From positions 1 through 20,403 of the forward strand of contig JAUVRN010000003.1 of the NCBI GenBank assembly GCA_030597645.1: a stretch of DNA of 20,403 nucleotides, in the 5' to 3' direction. Positions 6,409-14,731 of this stretch are shown in pieces. Origin of the DNA: Candidatus Zixiibacteriota bacterium. Lineage in GTDB: Bacteria; Zixibacteria; MSB-5A5; JAUVRN01. Both the position numbers and the translations under genes were made by a program. The notes under the pieces are model-generated. The model saw nothing but the letters and a program-made list of their open reading frames with translations. It searched no databases and had not been told where the DNA came from. Positions within the stretch are counted from its first letter, which is position 1. Each line of letters opens with the position of its first letter.

Positions 6409-6810
6409 ATGCGTTTGATAGAAATACACCTCGAATGTGATGATCTCGAGCGTTCACTGGAGCTGTACAAGAAGCTGCTGCCCCACACCCGGGTGATCTG
6501 GAACGGTCCGACCGACTCGCAGGCGTTCATCGTCCTGGAAGACGGCTCGGCCTTCGGCCTGTGGCAAAAAGGTACCCGGGGAATCCTCCAGGGTCAGGGG
6601 GCCGATCACGTCCATTACGCGTTTCAGATCGCACCGGAGGAGTACGAGGCCTACAGGAAGAAGATCGCGGCGGTGGGGCTGGAGCCGCTGGAGTGGGACT
6701 GGCCGGATGGATACAAGAGCGTCTACTTCTTTGATCCGGACGGGCACCAGGGCGAGTTCATGACCTGCGACTGGCATCGTCGCTGTAACAAAGCGTCCGA
6801 AACCGTCTGA
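6409..6810 (+). CDS. VOC-superfamily (glyoxalase/dioxygenase-like) protein
   Basis: A 133-residue protein with a vicinal-oxygen-chelate fold. It opens MRLIEIHLECDDLERSLELY, the first beta-alpha unit, with a second unit from about HVHYAFQI. A closing YFFDPDGHQGEFMTC segment supplies the usual metal-binding Glu near the C-terminus. The ATG at 6409 is preferred over a TTG at 6373, because the TTG lies inside the -35 box of a good promoter. The family includes lactoylglutathione lyase, dioxygenases and epimerases; the reaction here cannot be named. It stands alone between a terminator and the next promoter, just ahead of the methylmalonyl-CoA operon. It is clearly different from the methylmalonyl-CoA epimerase at 14732, also a VOC protein. 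Confidence 0.75.
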   Translation: MRLIEIHLECDDLERSLELYKKLLPHTRVIWNGPTDSQAFIVLEDGSAFGLWQKGTRGILQGQGADHVHYAFQIAPEEYEAYRKKIAAVGLEPLEWDWPDGYKSVYFFDPDGHQGEFMTCDWHRRCNKASETV

Positions 6811-6829
6811 CGCCCGCTTCAGGGCACTC

Positions 6830-6859
6830 TTGACCCGTTCAGGGTATCCCCCATATCTA
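6830..6859 (+). promoter_or_regulatory. Candidate promoter of the acyl-CoA operon
   Basis: TTGACC (6830-6835), 18 bases, TATCTA (6854-6859). The -35 and spacing equal those of the VOC promoter; the -10 is weaker. A leader of about 57 bases to the ATG at 6923 would contain GGAGG at 6903-6907, rather far from the start. Confidence 0.45.
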
Positions 6860-6922
6860 AGTGGCGCGTCCAGCGGCAAGCAGGGGGGGTCCGCGGGGGC
6901 TGGGAGGCGGTGCCGCCAAGTC

Positions 6923-7357
6923 ATGGAACGAAAGATCCGCGTATTACTGGCAAAACCAGGCCTGGATGGGCACGACCGTGGCATCAAAGTCATTGCCGCG
7001 GCGATGCGGGATGCCGGCTTCGAGGTCATCTATACCGGACTGCGCCAGACCCCGGAGATGATCGTCCGCGCCGCCATCGATGAGGATGTCGACGCCATTG
7101 GACTGTCCATCCTGTCGGGTGCGCACATGACGCTGTTTCCCCGCGTACGTGAGATGCTGAGCAAGGAGGGCGGCGAGCACATCCTGCTGACCGGAGGCGG
7201 AATCATCTCCGAGGAAGACATGGACAAGCTCGCCGAGCAGGGCGTGGGCCGGCTCTTCGGGCCCGGTTCGACCTTGAGGGACATCATCGACTATATAAAG
7301 GAAGAGATAGGAAACAAGCGGGCGGCGGGAGCGCCCGATCAGGAGACTGCCGTATGA
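6923..7357 (+). CDS. Methylmalonyl-CoA mutase, B12-binding small subunit
   Basis: A 144-residue cobalamin-binding domain protein. It carries the base-off/His-on B12 signature DxHxxG (D15, H17, G20 in KPGLDGHDRGIKV), then SxL (S62, L64 in LSILSG) and the GGG at 91-93. This is a stand-alone version of the C-terminal domain of methylmalonyl-CoA mutase; it works with the catalytic chain at 13119 to convert (R)-methylmalonyl-CoA to succinyl-CoA. The ATG at 6923 is chosen because MERKIRVLLAKPG matches the family start; upstream codons look like leader sequence. It is first gene of the operon and overlaps the acyl-CoA dehydrogenase by ATGA. Five genes separate it from its catalytic partner, which is unusual. 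Confidence 0.93.
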   Translation: MERKIRVLLAKPGLDGHDRGIKVIAAAMRDAGFEVIYTGLRQTPEMIVRAAIDEDVDAIGLSILSGAHMTLFPRVREMLSKEGGEHILLTGGGIISEEDMDKLAEQGVGRLFGPGSTLRDIIDYIKEEIGNKRAAGAPDQETAV

Positions 7358-8592
7358 CGACAACCGCCGAAGCTGTAGCGGAGCCGCAATCCAAGCTCAG
7401 ATACGATGGACCGCCTGCCGACATGGCGGGTATCAGTCAGCCTCATACCGTCAATCCCAGTCAGGACGTGATCCGCAAGTTCACGCACGACTACTGTCAG
7501 CGCTACGTGATGCCGGTAGCGGCCGAAATGGACCGCCGGCCCGAGCCGCAGCAGTTCCCGTTTGAGTACTTCAAGCGGCTGGCCCAGGCAGGCATCGTGG
7601 CATACCCGTTCGGCTGCGAGTACGGCGGCTCGGGTGGTTCGGCCCTCGACTACAACAGCATGATGGAGGTGGTCAGCTACTACGACCCGGCCACGGCTCT
7701 TTTGGCCGCCGTCTCGGAACTCGCCATCCATCCCATCGCTCACTTCGGTAACGAGGAACAGAAGAAACGCTACATTCCGCCGGCGGCGCGCGGCGAATCG
7801 GTGCCGGCCTTTGCCCTCACCGAGCCGGAGGCGGGTTCCGACGCATCCAATCAGCAGACCACGGCCAAAGCCGATGGAGACTACTACATCGTCAACGGCG
7901 AAAAGACGTTCATCATGCACGGCGATGTCGCTGACCTCTATGTGTTGTTCTGCAAGATCGATGATGGTAGCGGTCGCTCCGAGCGGATCTCCACCATTAT
8001 CGTCGACGACGTCAAGCAGCCGGGGCTCACGCGCAAGACGCTCGAACACAAGATGGGCATGAAGGCTGCCACCACCGGTCGCATCTGGTTCAAGGACGTG
8101 AAGGTGCCGCGCGCCAATCTCCTGGGGGAGAAGGGCAAGGGATTCCGGTACGCCATGATCACGCTCGACTCGGCCCGTGTCGGCGTGGCGGCCCAGGGCG
8201 TGGGGCTCGCGTGGCGCGCCATGGACGAGTCGATCAAGTGGGCCAAGACGCGCCAGGCATTCGGCCAGCCGATCGCCAAGCTGCAGGCCATTCAGTGGAT
8301 GATCGCCGACATTTCGCTGCGGCTGGAGTCCGCGCGCTGCCTGCTGTACAAGGCGAGCCTGATGCTGGATGCGGGGGAGAAGGTGAGTCTGCAGGCTGCT
8401 CAGGCCAAGCTGTACGCTACGGAGGCGGCCAACTTCTGTATCGACAGGGCCATGCAGATTCACGCCGGCTACGGGTACATCGGTGAGTTCGGTCTGATCG
8501 AGAAGCTGTATCGCGATCAGCGGATCATGGAAATCTACGAAGGTACGTCCGAAGTCCAGCGGCTCGTCATCGCCAACTCGCTGTTGCGCTAG
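7354..8592 (+). CDS. Acyl-CoA dehydrogenase (short/branched-chain type)
   Basis: A 412-residue FAD enzyme introducing a 2,3-double bond into an acyl-CoA. The ACAD signature FALTEPEAGSD and the C-terminal IYEGTSEVQR are present. The latter supplies the catalytic base E396, as in short/medium-chain, isobutyryl- and 2-methylbutyryl-CoA dehydrogenases. Isovaleryl-CoA dehydrogenase uses a Glu in an earlier helix instead; the corresponding segment here (ITLDSARVGVAAQ) lacks it, which argues against an isovaleryl enzyme. An N-terminal extension of about 40 residues precedes the fold. The start overlaps the previous stop (ATGA), with AGGAG 9 bases upstream, so translation is coupled. In this operon a role in valine, isoleucine or short-chain acyl-CoA breakdown towards propionyl-CoA is likely. 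Exact substrate unknown. Confidence 0.92.
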   Translation: MTTTAEAVAEPQSKLRYDGPPADMAGISQPHTVNPSQDVIRKFTHDYCQRYVMPVAAEMDRRPEPQQFPFEYFKRLAQAGIVAYPFGCEYGGSGGSALDYNSMMEVVSYYDPATALLAAVSELAIHPIAHFGNEEQKKRYIPPAARGESVPAFALTEPEAGSDASNQQTTAKADGDYYIVNGEKTFIMHGDVADLYVLFCKIDDGSGRSERISTIIVDDVKQPGLTRKTLEHKMGMKAATTGRIWFKDVKVPRANLLGEKGKGFRYAMITLDSARVGVAAQGVGLAWRAMDESIKWAKTRQAFGQPIAKLQAIQWMIADISLRLESARCLLYKASLMLDAGEKVSLQAAQAKLYATEAANFCIDRAMQIHAGYGYIGEFGLIEKLYRDQRIMEIYEGTSEVQRLVIANSLLR

Positions 8593-8617
8593 TGTTCTGA
8601 CTCAGGACACCAAGGGC

Positions 8618-9493
8618 ATGGTCATACGCATCAGGCTGGGGGACTTCGAGGTCTACTCGTTTGTCGAAAACCGGATGCGGCTCGACGGCGGGGCGATGTT
8701 CGGCGTGATCCCCAAGAAGCTCTGGATACGCGAGCACCCCTGCGACGACAACAACCTCATTCCGCTCGATCTGAACTTGCTGTTGGTCAAGGCGCACGGA
8801 AAGACCACCCTGGTGGACACCGGTTGCGGCGACGTGGGGACGGAACGGGAAAAGAAGATCTATGGCCTGTGTGACCCCACGCAGATCGAGTCGAACCTCC
8901 GGGCATGCGGTGTGGAGCCGGACGCACTCGACTACGTGGCCCTCAGTCACCTTCACTACGATCACTCCACCGGCGGACTGATGCGCGATGGTGACGGGCA
9001 CGTGAAGCCCCGGTTTGTCAACGCACGGTATCTGGTCAACCGCATAGAGTGGCACGACGCCACCCACCCCAACGAACGCACGCGGGCCGCATATATACCC
9101 GAATACATGGAGGCCTACGATCGGTCCGGGCAGGTGGATCTCGTGGACGACGGTGACGAACTGCTGCCGGGCATTACGTTTCGACATACCGGAGGGCATA
9201 CGGCAGGCCACCAGGGCATCGTGATCCAGTCGGGCGGCGAGAGTCTGGGGTTCTACGCCGACATCTTTCCGACCCGCATTCATCTGAAGACGGCGTGGGT
9301 GCCGGCCGTCGACACGCATCCGCTCGATTCACTCAAGGTCAAAAAGGTGATTCTCAGGGAGTGCGCAGAGCAGGACATCTGGCTTGCATTCGATCACGAT
9401 CTGGAGCTCAAACTGGCTCAGGTCGAAGAGCAGGATGGCAAATACGTGGCGGTACCGTTACCGCCGGATCGCGTAGAGAAGGTGGTGGCGTGA
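8618..9493 (+). CDS. Metallo-beta-lactamase-fold hydrolase
   Basis: A 291-residue binuclear metal hydrolase. The metal motif HxHxDH is complete (H111, H113, D115, H116 in SHLHYDHSTGG). The further ligands H194 (TGGHTAGH), D215 (YADIFPT) and H260 (AFDHD) are in the right order, and the LVDTG strand is at 65-69. Members of this branch include lactonases, thioesterase-like and glyoxalase II-like enzymes; the substrate cannot be read from the sequence. It lies between the acyl-CoA dehydrogenase and the carboxylase beta gene and overlaps the latter (GTGA), so it probably acts on an acyl-CoA or a by-product of the pathway. No signal peptide is seen, so it should be cytoplasmic. Confidence 0.85.
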   Translation: MVIRIRLGDFEVYSFVENRMRLDGGAMFGVIPKKLWIREHPCDDNNLIPLDLNLLLVKAHGKTTLVDTGCGDVGTEREKKIYGLCDPTQIESNLRACGVEPDALDYVALSHLHYDHSTGGLMRDGDGHVKPRFVNARYLVNRIEWHDATHPNERTRAAYIPEYMEAYDRSGQVDLVDDGDELLPGITFRHTGGHTAGHQGIVIQSGGESLGFYADIFPTRIHLKTAWVPAVDTHPLDSLKVKKVILRECAEQDIWLAFDHDLELKLAQVEEQDGKYVAVPLPPDRVEKVVA

Positions 9494-11055
9494 ACGAATC
9501 CGATCTGATTCTCGAACGCAAGATCGAACTCCTGCGAGAGCTCCGGGACAAAGCGCGCCAGGGCGGCGGCCCCAAACGCATCGAAACGCAGCACAAGAAG
9601 GGCAAGCTGACGGCCCGCGAGCGCCTGGACCTCTTGCTCGATGAAGGGTCCTTCGAAGAGATCGACATGTTCGTGACGCATCGCAGTCACGATTTCGGTC
9701 TCGAAAGCAAGAGGTTTCTCGGAGACGGTGTGGTGACCGGCCACGGCATGATCGACGGTCGCCTGACCTTCGTATTCTCCCAGGACTTCACGGTGTTCGG
9801 CGGCTCTCTGGCCGAGGCGCTCGCCGAGAAGATCTGCAAGATTATGGACATGGCCATGAAGGTGGGCGCGCCGGTCATCGGTCTCAATGACTCCGGCGGC
9901 GCGCGCATCCAGGAAGGCGTGGTGTCCCTGGGCGGGTACGCGGACATTTTCCTGCGCAACACTCTCGCGTCCGGTGTGGTCCCGCAGATTTCGCTGATCC
10001 TGGGGCCCTGCGCCGGCGGCGCCGTCTATTCGCCGGCCATCACCGATTTCATCTTCATGGTCAAGCACACGTCACACATGTTCGTGACCGGCCCCAACGT
10101 GGTAAAGACCGTTACGCACGAAGAGGTGAGCTTCGATGATCTTGGCGGCGCCGACACCCATGCGGCCATCTCCGGCGTGTCACACTTTGCCTGCGACAGC
10201 GAAGCCGAGGCGATCCAGCAGGTACGGCGCCTTTTCTCGTTCATTCCACTGAACAACCTGGACGATCCGCCGGCTATCGAGACGGACGATCCGTCGGACC
10301 GCATCGAGCCGGCCCTGGACAGGCTCGTACCCTCCAATCCAAACCAGCCGTACGATATCAAGGACGTCATACACGCCGTGGTGGATCACGGCGACTTCAT
10401 GGAGGTTCACGGCGACTATGCCGGTAATATTCTGGTAGGATTCGCGCGCATGGCCGGCCGACCCGTCGGTATCGTGGCCAATCAGCCGGCCGTGCTGGCC
10501 GGCGTCCTCGACATCGCGTCATCGCTCAAGGGCGCCCGTTTCGTCCGCTTCTGCGATGCCTTCAACATTCCGCTGATCACGTTGGTCGATGTGCCGGGTT
10601 TCCTGCCCGGTACCGCACAAGAGCACGGCGGCATCATCAAACACGGTGCCAAGCTCCTCTACGCGTACTGCGAAGCGACCGTGCCCAAACTCACGCTCAT
10701 CACGCGCAAAGCCTACGGCGGTGCCTACGACGTCATGAGTGCCAAGCACGTGCGCGCAGATCTCAACTTCGCGTGGCCCACGGCCGAGATCGCGGTGATG
10801 GGTCCGCAGGGTGCGGCGGAGATCATTTTCAAGAAGGAGATCGAAGCGGCCGCCGATGCCGCTTCGGTGCTGGCGCAGAAAACCGAGGAGTACCGCGAGC
10901 GCTTCGCCAATCCACTCGGTGCGGCGGAACGCGGGTTCATTGACGCCATCATCATGCCGCGCAATACACGTCCGCGATTGATTCGCGGACTGCAACTGCT
11001 GGCCAACAAGGTCGAGTCGTTGCCGCGCAAGAAACACGGAAACATACCGCTCTAG
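9490..11055 (+). CDS. pccB: Propionyl-CoA carboxylase beta subunit (carboxyltransferase)
   Basis: A 521-residue carboxyltransferase that moves the carboxyl group from carboxybiotin to propionyl-CoA, giving (S)-methylmalonyl-CoA. It is assigned a GTG start at 9490, overlapping the previous stop as GTGA; the frame is open upstream, but the family start begins here (NESDLILERKIELLRELRDK). The N-terminal half has LNDSGGARIQEGV and LGPCAGGAVYSPAI (acyl-CoA oxyanion hole). The C-terminal half has VDVPGFLPGTAQEHGGIIKHG and RKAYGGAYDVM. The Asp in the last motif (D414) corresponds to the residue favouring propionyl-CoA over acetyl-CoA in the Streptomyces PccB studied by structure. Length is normal. 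Biotin carboxylase and carrier follow, then mutase and epimerase, which supports the propionyl assignment. Confidence 0.93.
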   Translation: MNESDLILERKIELLRELRDKARQGGGPKRIETQHKKGKLTARERLDLLLDEGSFEEIDMFVTHRSHDFGLESKRFLGDGVVTGHGMIDGRLTFVFSQDFTVFGGSLAEALAEKICKIMDMAMKVGAPVIGLNDSGGARIQEGVVSLGGYADIFLRNTLASGVVPQISLILGPCAGGAVYSPAITDFIFMVKHTSHMFVTGPNVVKTVTHEEVSFDDLGGADTHAAISGVSHFACDSEAEAIQQVRRLFSFIPLNNLDDPPAIETDDPSDRIEPALDRLVPSNPNQPYDIKDVIHAVVDHGDFMEVHGDYAGNILVGFARMAGRPVGIVANQPAVLAGVLDIASSLKGARFVRFCDAFNIPLITLVDVPGFLPGTAQEHGGIIKHGAKLLYAYCEATVPKLTLITRKAYGGAYDVMSAKHVRADLNFAWPTAEIAVMGPQGAAEIIFKKEIEAAADAASVLAQKTEEYRERFANPLGAAERGFIDAIIMPRNTRPRLIRGLQLLANKVESLPRKKHGNIPL

Positions 11056-11062
11056 ACGAAAT

Positions 11063-12571
11063 ATGCTGAAACGTGTATTGATAGCCAACCGCGGGGAAAT
11101 CGCGCTTCGTATCATCCGCGGCTGCCACGAGCTGGATGTGGAGACGGTGGCCGTGTACAGCGAAGCCGATCGCTTCGCACCGTTTGCCCGTGCGGCCGAC
11201 TTCAGCTACGAGATCGGCCCGCCTCCTGCGGCCGAGTCGTACCTGCGCGTCGAACGCATTCTCGAGGTGGCCGCGCGTGCGGGAGCCGACGCGGTACACC
11301 CCGGCTACGGGTTCCTGGCCGAAAACGCCGATTTCGCCGAGCAGGTGACGGCTGCGGGCCTGGTCTGGATCGGCCCGCCGGCTGCCGCTATCCGTGCCAT
11401 GGGCGACAAGCTGGAAGCGCGGCGACTGATGTCGGCCGCCGGCGTGCCCATCACACCCGGTGCAGATTCCTCCGATCCAAAGGACATCCTCGCCGCCTGC
11501 CGGAAGATCGGATTCCCCGTCCTGGTAAAGGCCGCGGCAGGTGGTGGCGGCAAGGGTATGCGCATCGTGCACGAGATGGATGAACTCGAGTCGAGTGTGG
11601 CCCGTGCCCAGAGCGAGGCGGAGAAGGCCTTTGCGGATCGACGAGTCTACGTCGAAAAGTACATCGAGCGACCGCGGCACGTGGAAGTGCAAGTCATGGC
11701 CGATACGCACGGTAATGTGGTCCACCTCGGCGAACGCGAGTGTTCGATCCAGCGCCGCTACCAGAAGATTATCGAAGAAGCGCCCTCTCCGGCCGTGGAC
11801 GACGCGCTGCGAGCCCGGATGGGCGAAGCGGCCGTGCGGGCCGCGCGCGAGTGCGGATATGCCAGCGCCGGCACCGTCGAGTTCCTCCTCGATACCGAGG
11901 GCGCGTTCTACTTTCTGGAGATGAACACGCGCCTCCAGGTGGAGCACCCGGTAACGGAAATGGTGACGGGCTTCGACCTGGTCCACGCTCAGCTCCGCAT
12001 CGCCGCGGGGGAGAAGCTCCCCTGGGCACAGTCGGATGTTTCGCTGGTTGGACACGCCTTCGAGTGCCGGATCTACGCCGAAGACCCCGACAACAACTTC
12101 ATGCCGTCCGTGGGACGGCTGACGCGTTATGCTGAGCCGGGGGGGCCGGGCGTGCGCGTCGACTCGGGTGTGGAAGCCGGGAACGAAGTCAGCCTGTATT
12201 ACGATCCCCAGCTCGCCAAGCTCGTCGTGTTCGGCCCCACTCGCGAGCAGGCGCGCCGGCGTACCCTGCGCGCACTGGCGGAGTACGACATCGGCGGAGT
12301 CCGACACAACATTCCGCTATTGCGCCGGGTGCTCGATCATCCCGAGTTCGTGGCGGGCAACCTCTCCACGCACTTTCTCTCGGATCACGGTCTCACGGAG
12401 CCGGTGACGCCGCAGGGAGACGCCCGCCGGCGCGTCGTCATGGCGGCAGCCATCTATGCTGCGCGCCAGGTGCAGGCCATCAGCGTGCACAATGGCCACG
12501 GACGGACCGCACCCTCCCGCTGGCGGGAGACGGGCCGGCGCCTGACCCTCCGCACGGAGAACGGACGATGA
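11063..12571 (+). CDS. Biotin carboxylase subunit of propionyl-CoA carboxylase
   Basis: A 502-residue ATP-grasp enzyme that carboxylates biotin from ATP and bicarbonate. It begins MLKRVLIANRGEIALRIIR (PreATP-grasp). It has the glycine-rich loop AAAGGGGKGMRIV, the intact ATP hinge VYVEKYIERPRHVEVQ, the QRRYQKIIEEAPSP segment and the catalytic EMNTRLQVEHPVTE. A C-terminal tail of about 50 residues beyond the biotin carboxylase fold ends with RWRETGRRLTLR. In full-length alpha subunits that region leads into the BT/carrier part, so the alpha chain appears split here. The gene follows pccB by 7 bases and overlaps the carrier gene by ATGA. Comparison with the damaged copy at 19289 shows what is missing there. 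Confidence 0.93.
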   Translation: MLKRVLIANRGEIALRIIRGCHELDVETVAVYSEADRFAPFARAADFSYEIGPPPAAESYLRVERILEVAARAGADAVHPGYGFLAENADFAEQVTAAGLVWIGPPAAAIRAMGDKLEARRLMSAAGVPITPGADSSDPKDILAACRKIGFPVLVKAAAGGGGKGMRIVHEMDELESSVARAQSEAEKAFADRRVYVEKYIERPRHVEVQVMADTHGNVVHLGERECSIQRRYQKIIEEAPSPAVDDALRARMGEAAVRAARECGYASAGTVEFLLDTEGAFYFLEMNTRLQVEHPVTEMVTGFDLVHAQLRIAAGEKLPWAQSDVSLVGHAFECRIYAEDPDNNFMPSVGRLTRYAEPGGPGVRVDSGVEAGNEVSLYYDPQLAKLVVFGPTREQARRRTLRALAEYDIGGVRHNIPLLRRVLDHPEFVAGNLSTHFLSDHGLTEPVTPQGDARRRVVMAAAIYAARQVQAISVHNGHGRTAPSRWRETGRRLTLRTENGR

Positions 12572-13122
12572 AGTTCACGGTGACTCTGCCGGACGGCGAA
12601 CACGTCGTCAACTTCGACGAGGCCTACGGCAAGCGCACGCTCGAGGTGGACGGCGAGGCGCACGTATTGACTTTGCTACGGGTGGAGGGTGGTCGCGTCC
12701 GTTTCACGGTGGACGATCAGCCGGTCGACGCGCTGATCGCAGGTGACCTGCCCGAGCTGCGGGTGGACGCGGGCGACGGCCCGGTGTCGCTGCGTGTCGA
12801 GGAGAGCCGTTTTGCCGAGGTACGGAAGATCTCGGGTCTGGTGACCGTCCGCCGGGGTGCACCGGACCTCAAAGCACCCATGCCCGGACTCGTCACGCGG
12901 GTGCTCGTGAAATCGGGCGATCCGGTAGACGTGGGCACACCCCTCGTGGTGATGGAAGCCATGAAAATGGAGAACGAGCTGCGATCGCAGGGGCGGGGCA
13001 CCGTCGACCGGATTTACGCAGAGGCGGGGGAGGCCGTGGAACAGGGCGCGGTACTCGTTACGTTTACATCGGAAGCCTCGCCCAAGGAACGCCGAGCGGG
13101 CGGCACAATTCCCCGATCATGA
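12568..13122 (+). CDS. Biotin carboxyl carrier protein of propionyl-CoA carboxylase
   Basis: A 184-residue protein. The first 85 residues are a beta-rich region resembling the BT domain that joins alpha and beta subunits in propionyl-CoA carboxylase. A Pro/Ala-containing junction (LKAPMPGLVTRV) leads to the biotinyl domain, with the biotin site K133 in VVMEAMKMENEL. It overlaps both neighbours by ATGA (12568-12571 and 13119-13122), so it is translationally coupled to the biotin carboxylase and the mutase. Together with the preceding gene it equals a full alpha subunit cut in two. A GGAG sequence lies upstream of its start. Confidence 0.92.
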   Translation: MKFTVTLPDGEHVVNFDEAYGKRTLEVDGEAHVLTLLRVEGGRVRFTVDDQPVDALIAGDLPELRVDAGDGPVSLRVEESRFAEVRKISGLVTVRRGAPDLKAPMPGLVTRVLVKSGDPVDVGTPLVVMEAMKMENELRSQGRGTVDRIYAEAGEAVEQGAVLVTFTSEASPKERRAGGTIPRS

Positions 13123-14726
13123 GCAGCACGGACGCCACGAACTCGAATGGTGTAACGACCGGTTCCGGTATTCCGGTGCGCGAGCGGTATGCCGCGGAGG
13201 ATCTCCCCGGGGACCTGGAGAAACGGCTGGGCGAGCCGGGATCCTATCCTTTCACGCGCGGTGTGTACGCGCAGATGTACCGACAGCGTCTCTGGACCAT
13301 GCGCCAGTACGCCGGCTTTGGCACCGCCGCCGAGTCCAAGCGTCGCTACCGCTACCTGCTCGACCAGGGGCAGACCGGCCTCTCGGTCGCGTTCGATCTG
13401 CCCACGCAGATCGGCTACGACTCCGACCACCCGATGGCCGAGGGCGAGGTGGGCAAAGTCGGCGTGGCCATTGACAGCCTGGCCGACATGGAACGCCTGT
13501 TCGACGGGATCCCGCTGGACCGCGTCTCCACGTCCATGACGATCAACGCTACCGCGGCCATTCTCCTGGCCCTGTACGTGACCGTGGCGCGCCGACAGGG
13601 CGTCGCCGATGATCGCATCGCCGGCACGGTACAAAACGACATTCTCAAGGAATACACCGCGCGCGGGACCTACATCTATCCACCGCGTCCCTCGCTGAGG
13701 CTGGTGACGGATGTGTTCCGGTATGCGTCGGAGCACCTGCCGCGGTTTAACAGCATCAGCATTTCCGGCTACCACATTCGCGAAGCGGGGTCCACCGCCG
13801 TGCAGGAAGTGGCCTTTACGCTGGCCGACGCCATCTGCTACGTGGACGCTGCGTGCGCGGCCGGCCTCGATGTGGATCGCGTCGCACCGCGGCTCTCGTT
13901 TTTCTTCAACGGACACAGCGATCTGTTCGAGGAAGTGGCCAAGTTTCGCGCGGCGCGGCGTATCTGGGCGAGCATCATGAAGGAACGTTTCGGCGCCCGC
14001 GATCCGAAAAGCTGGCTGCTGCGGTTCCACACGCAGACGGCCGGCTCGATGCTGACGGCGCAACAGCCGGAGAACAACGTCACTCGCGTGACGCTGCAGG
14101 CGCTCGCCGCGGTGCTGGGCGGAACACAGTCTCTGCATACCAACGCGTCCGACGAGGCGCAGGGCCTGCCCACCGAGCACACGGCCCAGGTGGCGCTGCG
14201 CACGCAGCAGATCATCGGCTACGAATCGGGTGTCACCCGAACGGTCGATCCACTGGCCGGTTCGTATTACGTCGAGTCCCTCACGGCGGACGTCGAGGCG
14301 CGCGTTCGCGCCTACCTGGACGAGAGCGACCGCATGGGCGGTGCGTTGCGTGCCGTGGAAACCGGCTTTTTCCAGCGGGAGATACAAAAGTCCGCCTACC
14401 AGTATCAGCAGCGGGTCGAATCGGGAGAGCAGGTCGTGGTCGGGGTAAACCGCTGGTCGTCGACCGAGGAGGAAGCGGCCGCGGAGGTGCTGAAAGTCGA
14501 TCCGGCCCTGCGTGAAGAGCAGTGCAGGCAACTCGCAGCCGTCAAAGCCGGGCGTGACGGTGCGCGGGTGACGACAGGCCTGGCTGCCCTGACCGAAGCG
14601 GCCGGTTCCGACGGCCCGCTCATGGAGCCCATTATCGCCTGCGTCGAGGCCTGTGCGACGGTTGGAGAAATCTCGGATGCACTCCGCTCGGTCTGGGGAG
14701 AATACACCGAGCAGGTAGTCGTGTAG
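13119..14726 (+). CDS. Methylmalonyl-CoA mutase, catalytic large subunit
   Basis: A 535-residue TIM-barrel chain that holds the substrate for radical isomerisation of methylmalonyl-CoA to succinyl-CoA. It lacks its own B12 domain, which is supplied by the protein at 6923. Typical stretches are YPFTRGVYAQMYRQRLWTMR, GLSVAFDLPTQIGYDSDHP and FNSISISGYHIREAGSTAVQ. Two specificity residues support methylmalonyl rather than isobutyryl substrate. Y64 in MRQYAGFG matches Y89 of the Propionibacterium enzyme, and R182 in ARGTYIYPP matches R207; isobutyryl-CoA mutases have Phe and Gln there. It overlaps the carrier gene by ATGA and is followed 5 bases later by the epimerase. No MeaB-type GTPase chaperone gene is in the window. 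Confidence 0.95.
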   Translation: MSSTDATNSNGVTTGSGIPVRERYAAEDLPGDLEKRLGEPGSYPFTRGVYAQMYRQRLWTMRQYAGFGTAAESKRRYRYLLDQGQTGLSVAFDLPTQIGYDSDHPMAEGEVGKVGVAIDSLADMERLFDGIPLDRVSTSMTINATAAILLALYVTVARRQGVADDRIAGTVQNDILKEYTARGTYIYPPRPSLRLVTDVFRYASEHLPRFNSISISGYHIREAGSTAVQEVAFTLADAICYVDAACAAGLDVDRVAPRLSFFFNGHSDLFEEVAKFRAARRIWASIMKERFGARDPKSWLLRFHTQTAGSMLTAQQPENNVTRVTLQALAAVLGGTQSLHTNASDEAQGLPTEHTAQVALRTQQIIGYESGVTRTVDPLAGSYYVESLTADVEARVRAYLDESDRMGGALRAVETGFFQREIQKSAYQYQQRVESGEQVVVGVNRWSSTEEEAAAEVLKVDPALREEQCRQLAAVKAGRDGARVTTGLAALTEAAGSDGPLMEPIIACVEACATVGEISDALRSVWGEYTEQVVV

Positions 14727-14731
14727 CCGGC

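Noticed and set aside
7339..8463. Minus-strand open frame of 374 codons opposite the acyl-CoA dehydrogenase
   Set aside because: No ribosome site or motif, low-complexity antisense composition.
9295..9489. 65-codon N-terminal extension of PccB in the open frame
   Set aside because: It lies within the hydrolase gene, reads as Arg/Gly-rich out-of-frame sequence, and the family N-terminus begins at the GTG on 9490.
10952..12307. Minus-strand open frame of 451 codons opposite the biotin carboxylase
   Set aside because: Same shadow effect; the plus-strand protein has full family motifs throughout.
13014..14531. Long open frame (505 codons) on the minus strand opposite the mutase
   Set aside because: It is a high-GC shadow: rich in Arg/His/Val, no recognisable motif, and entirely antisense to a certain gene.
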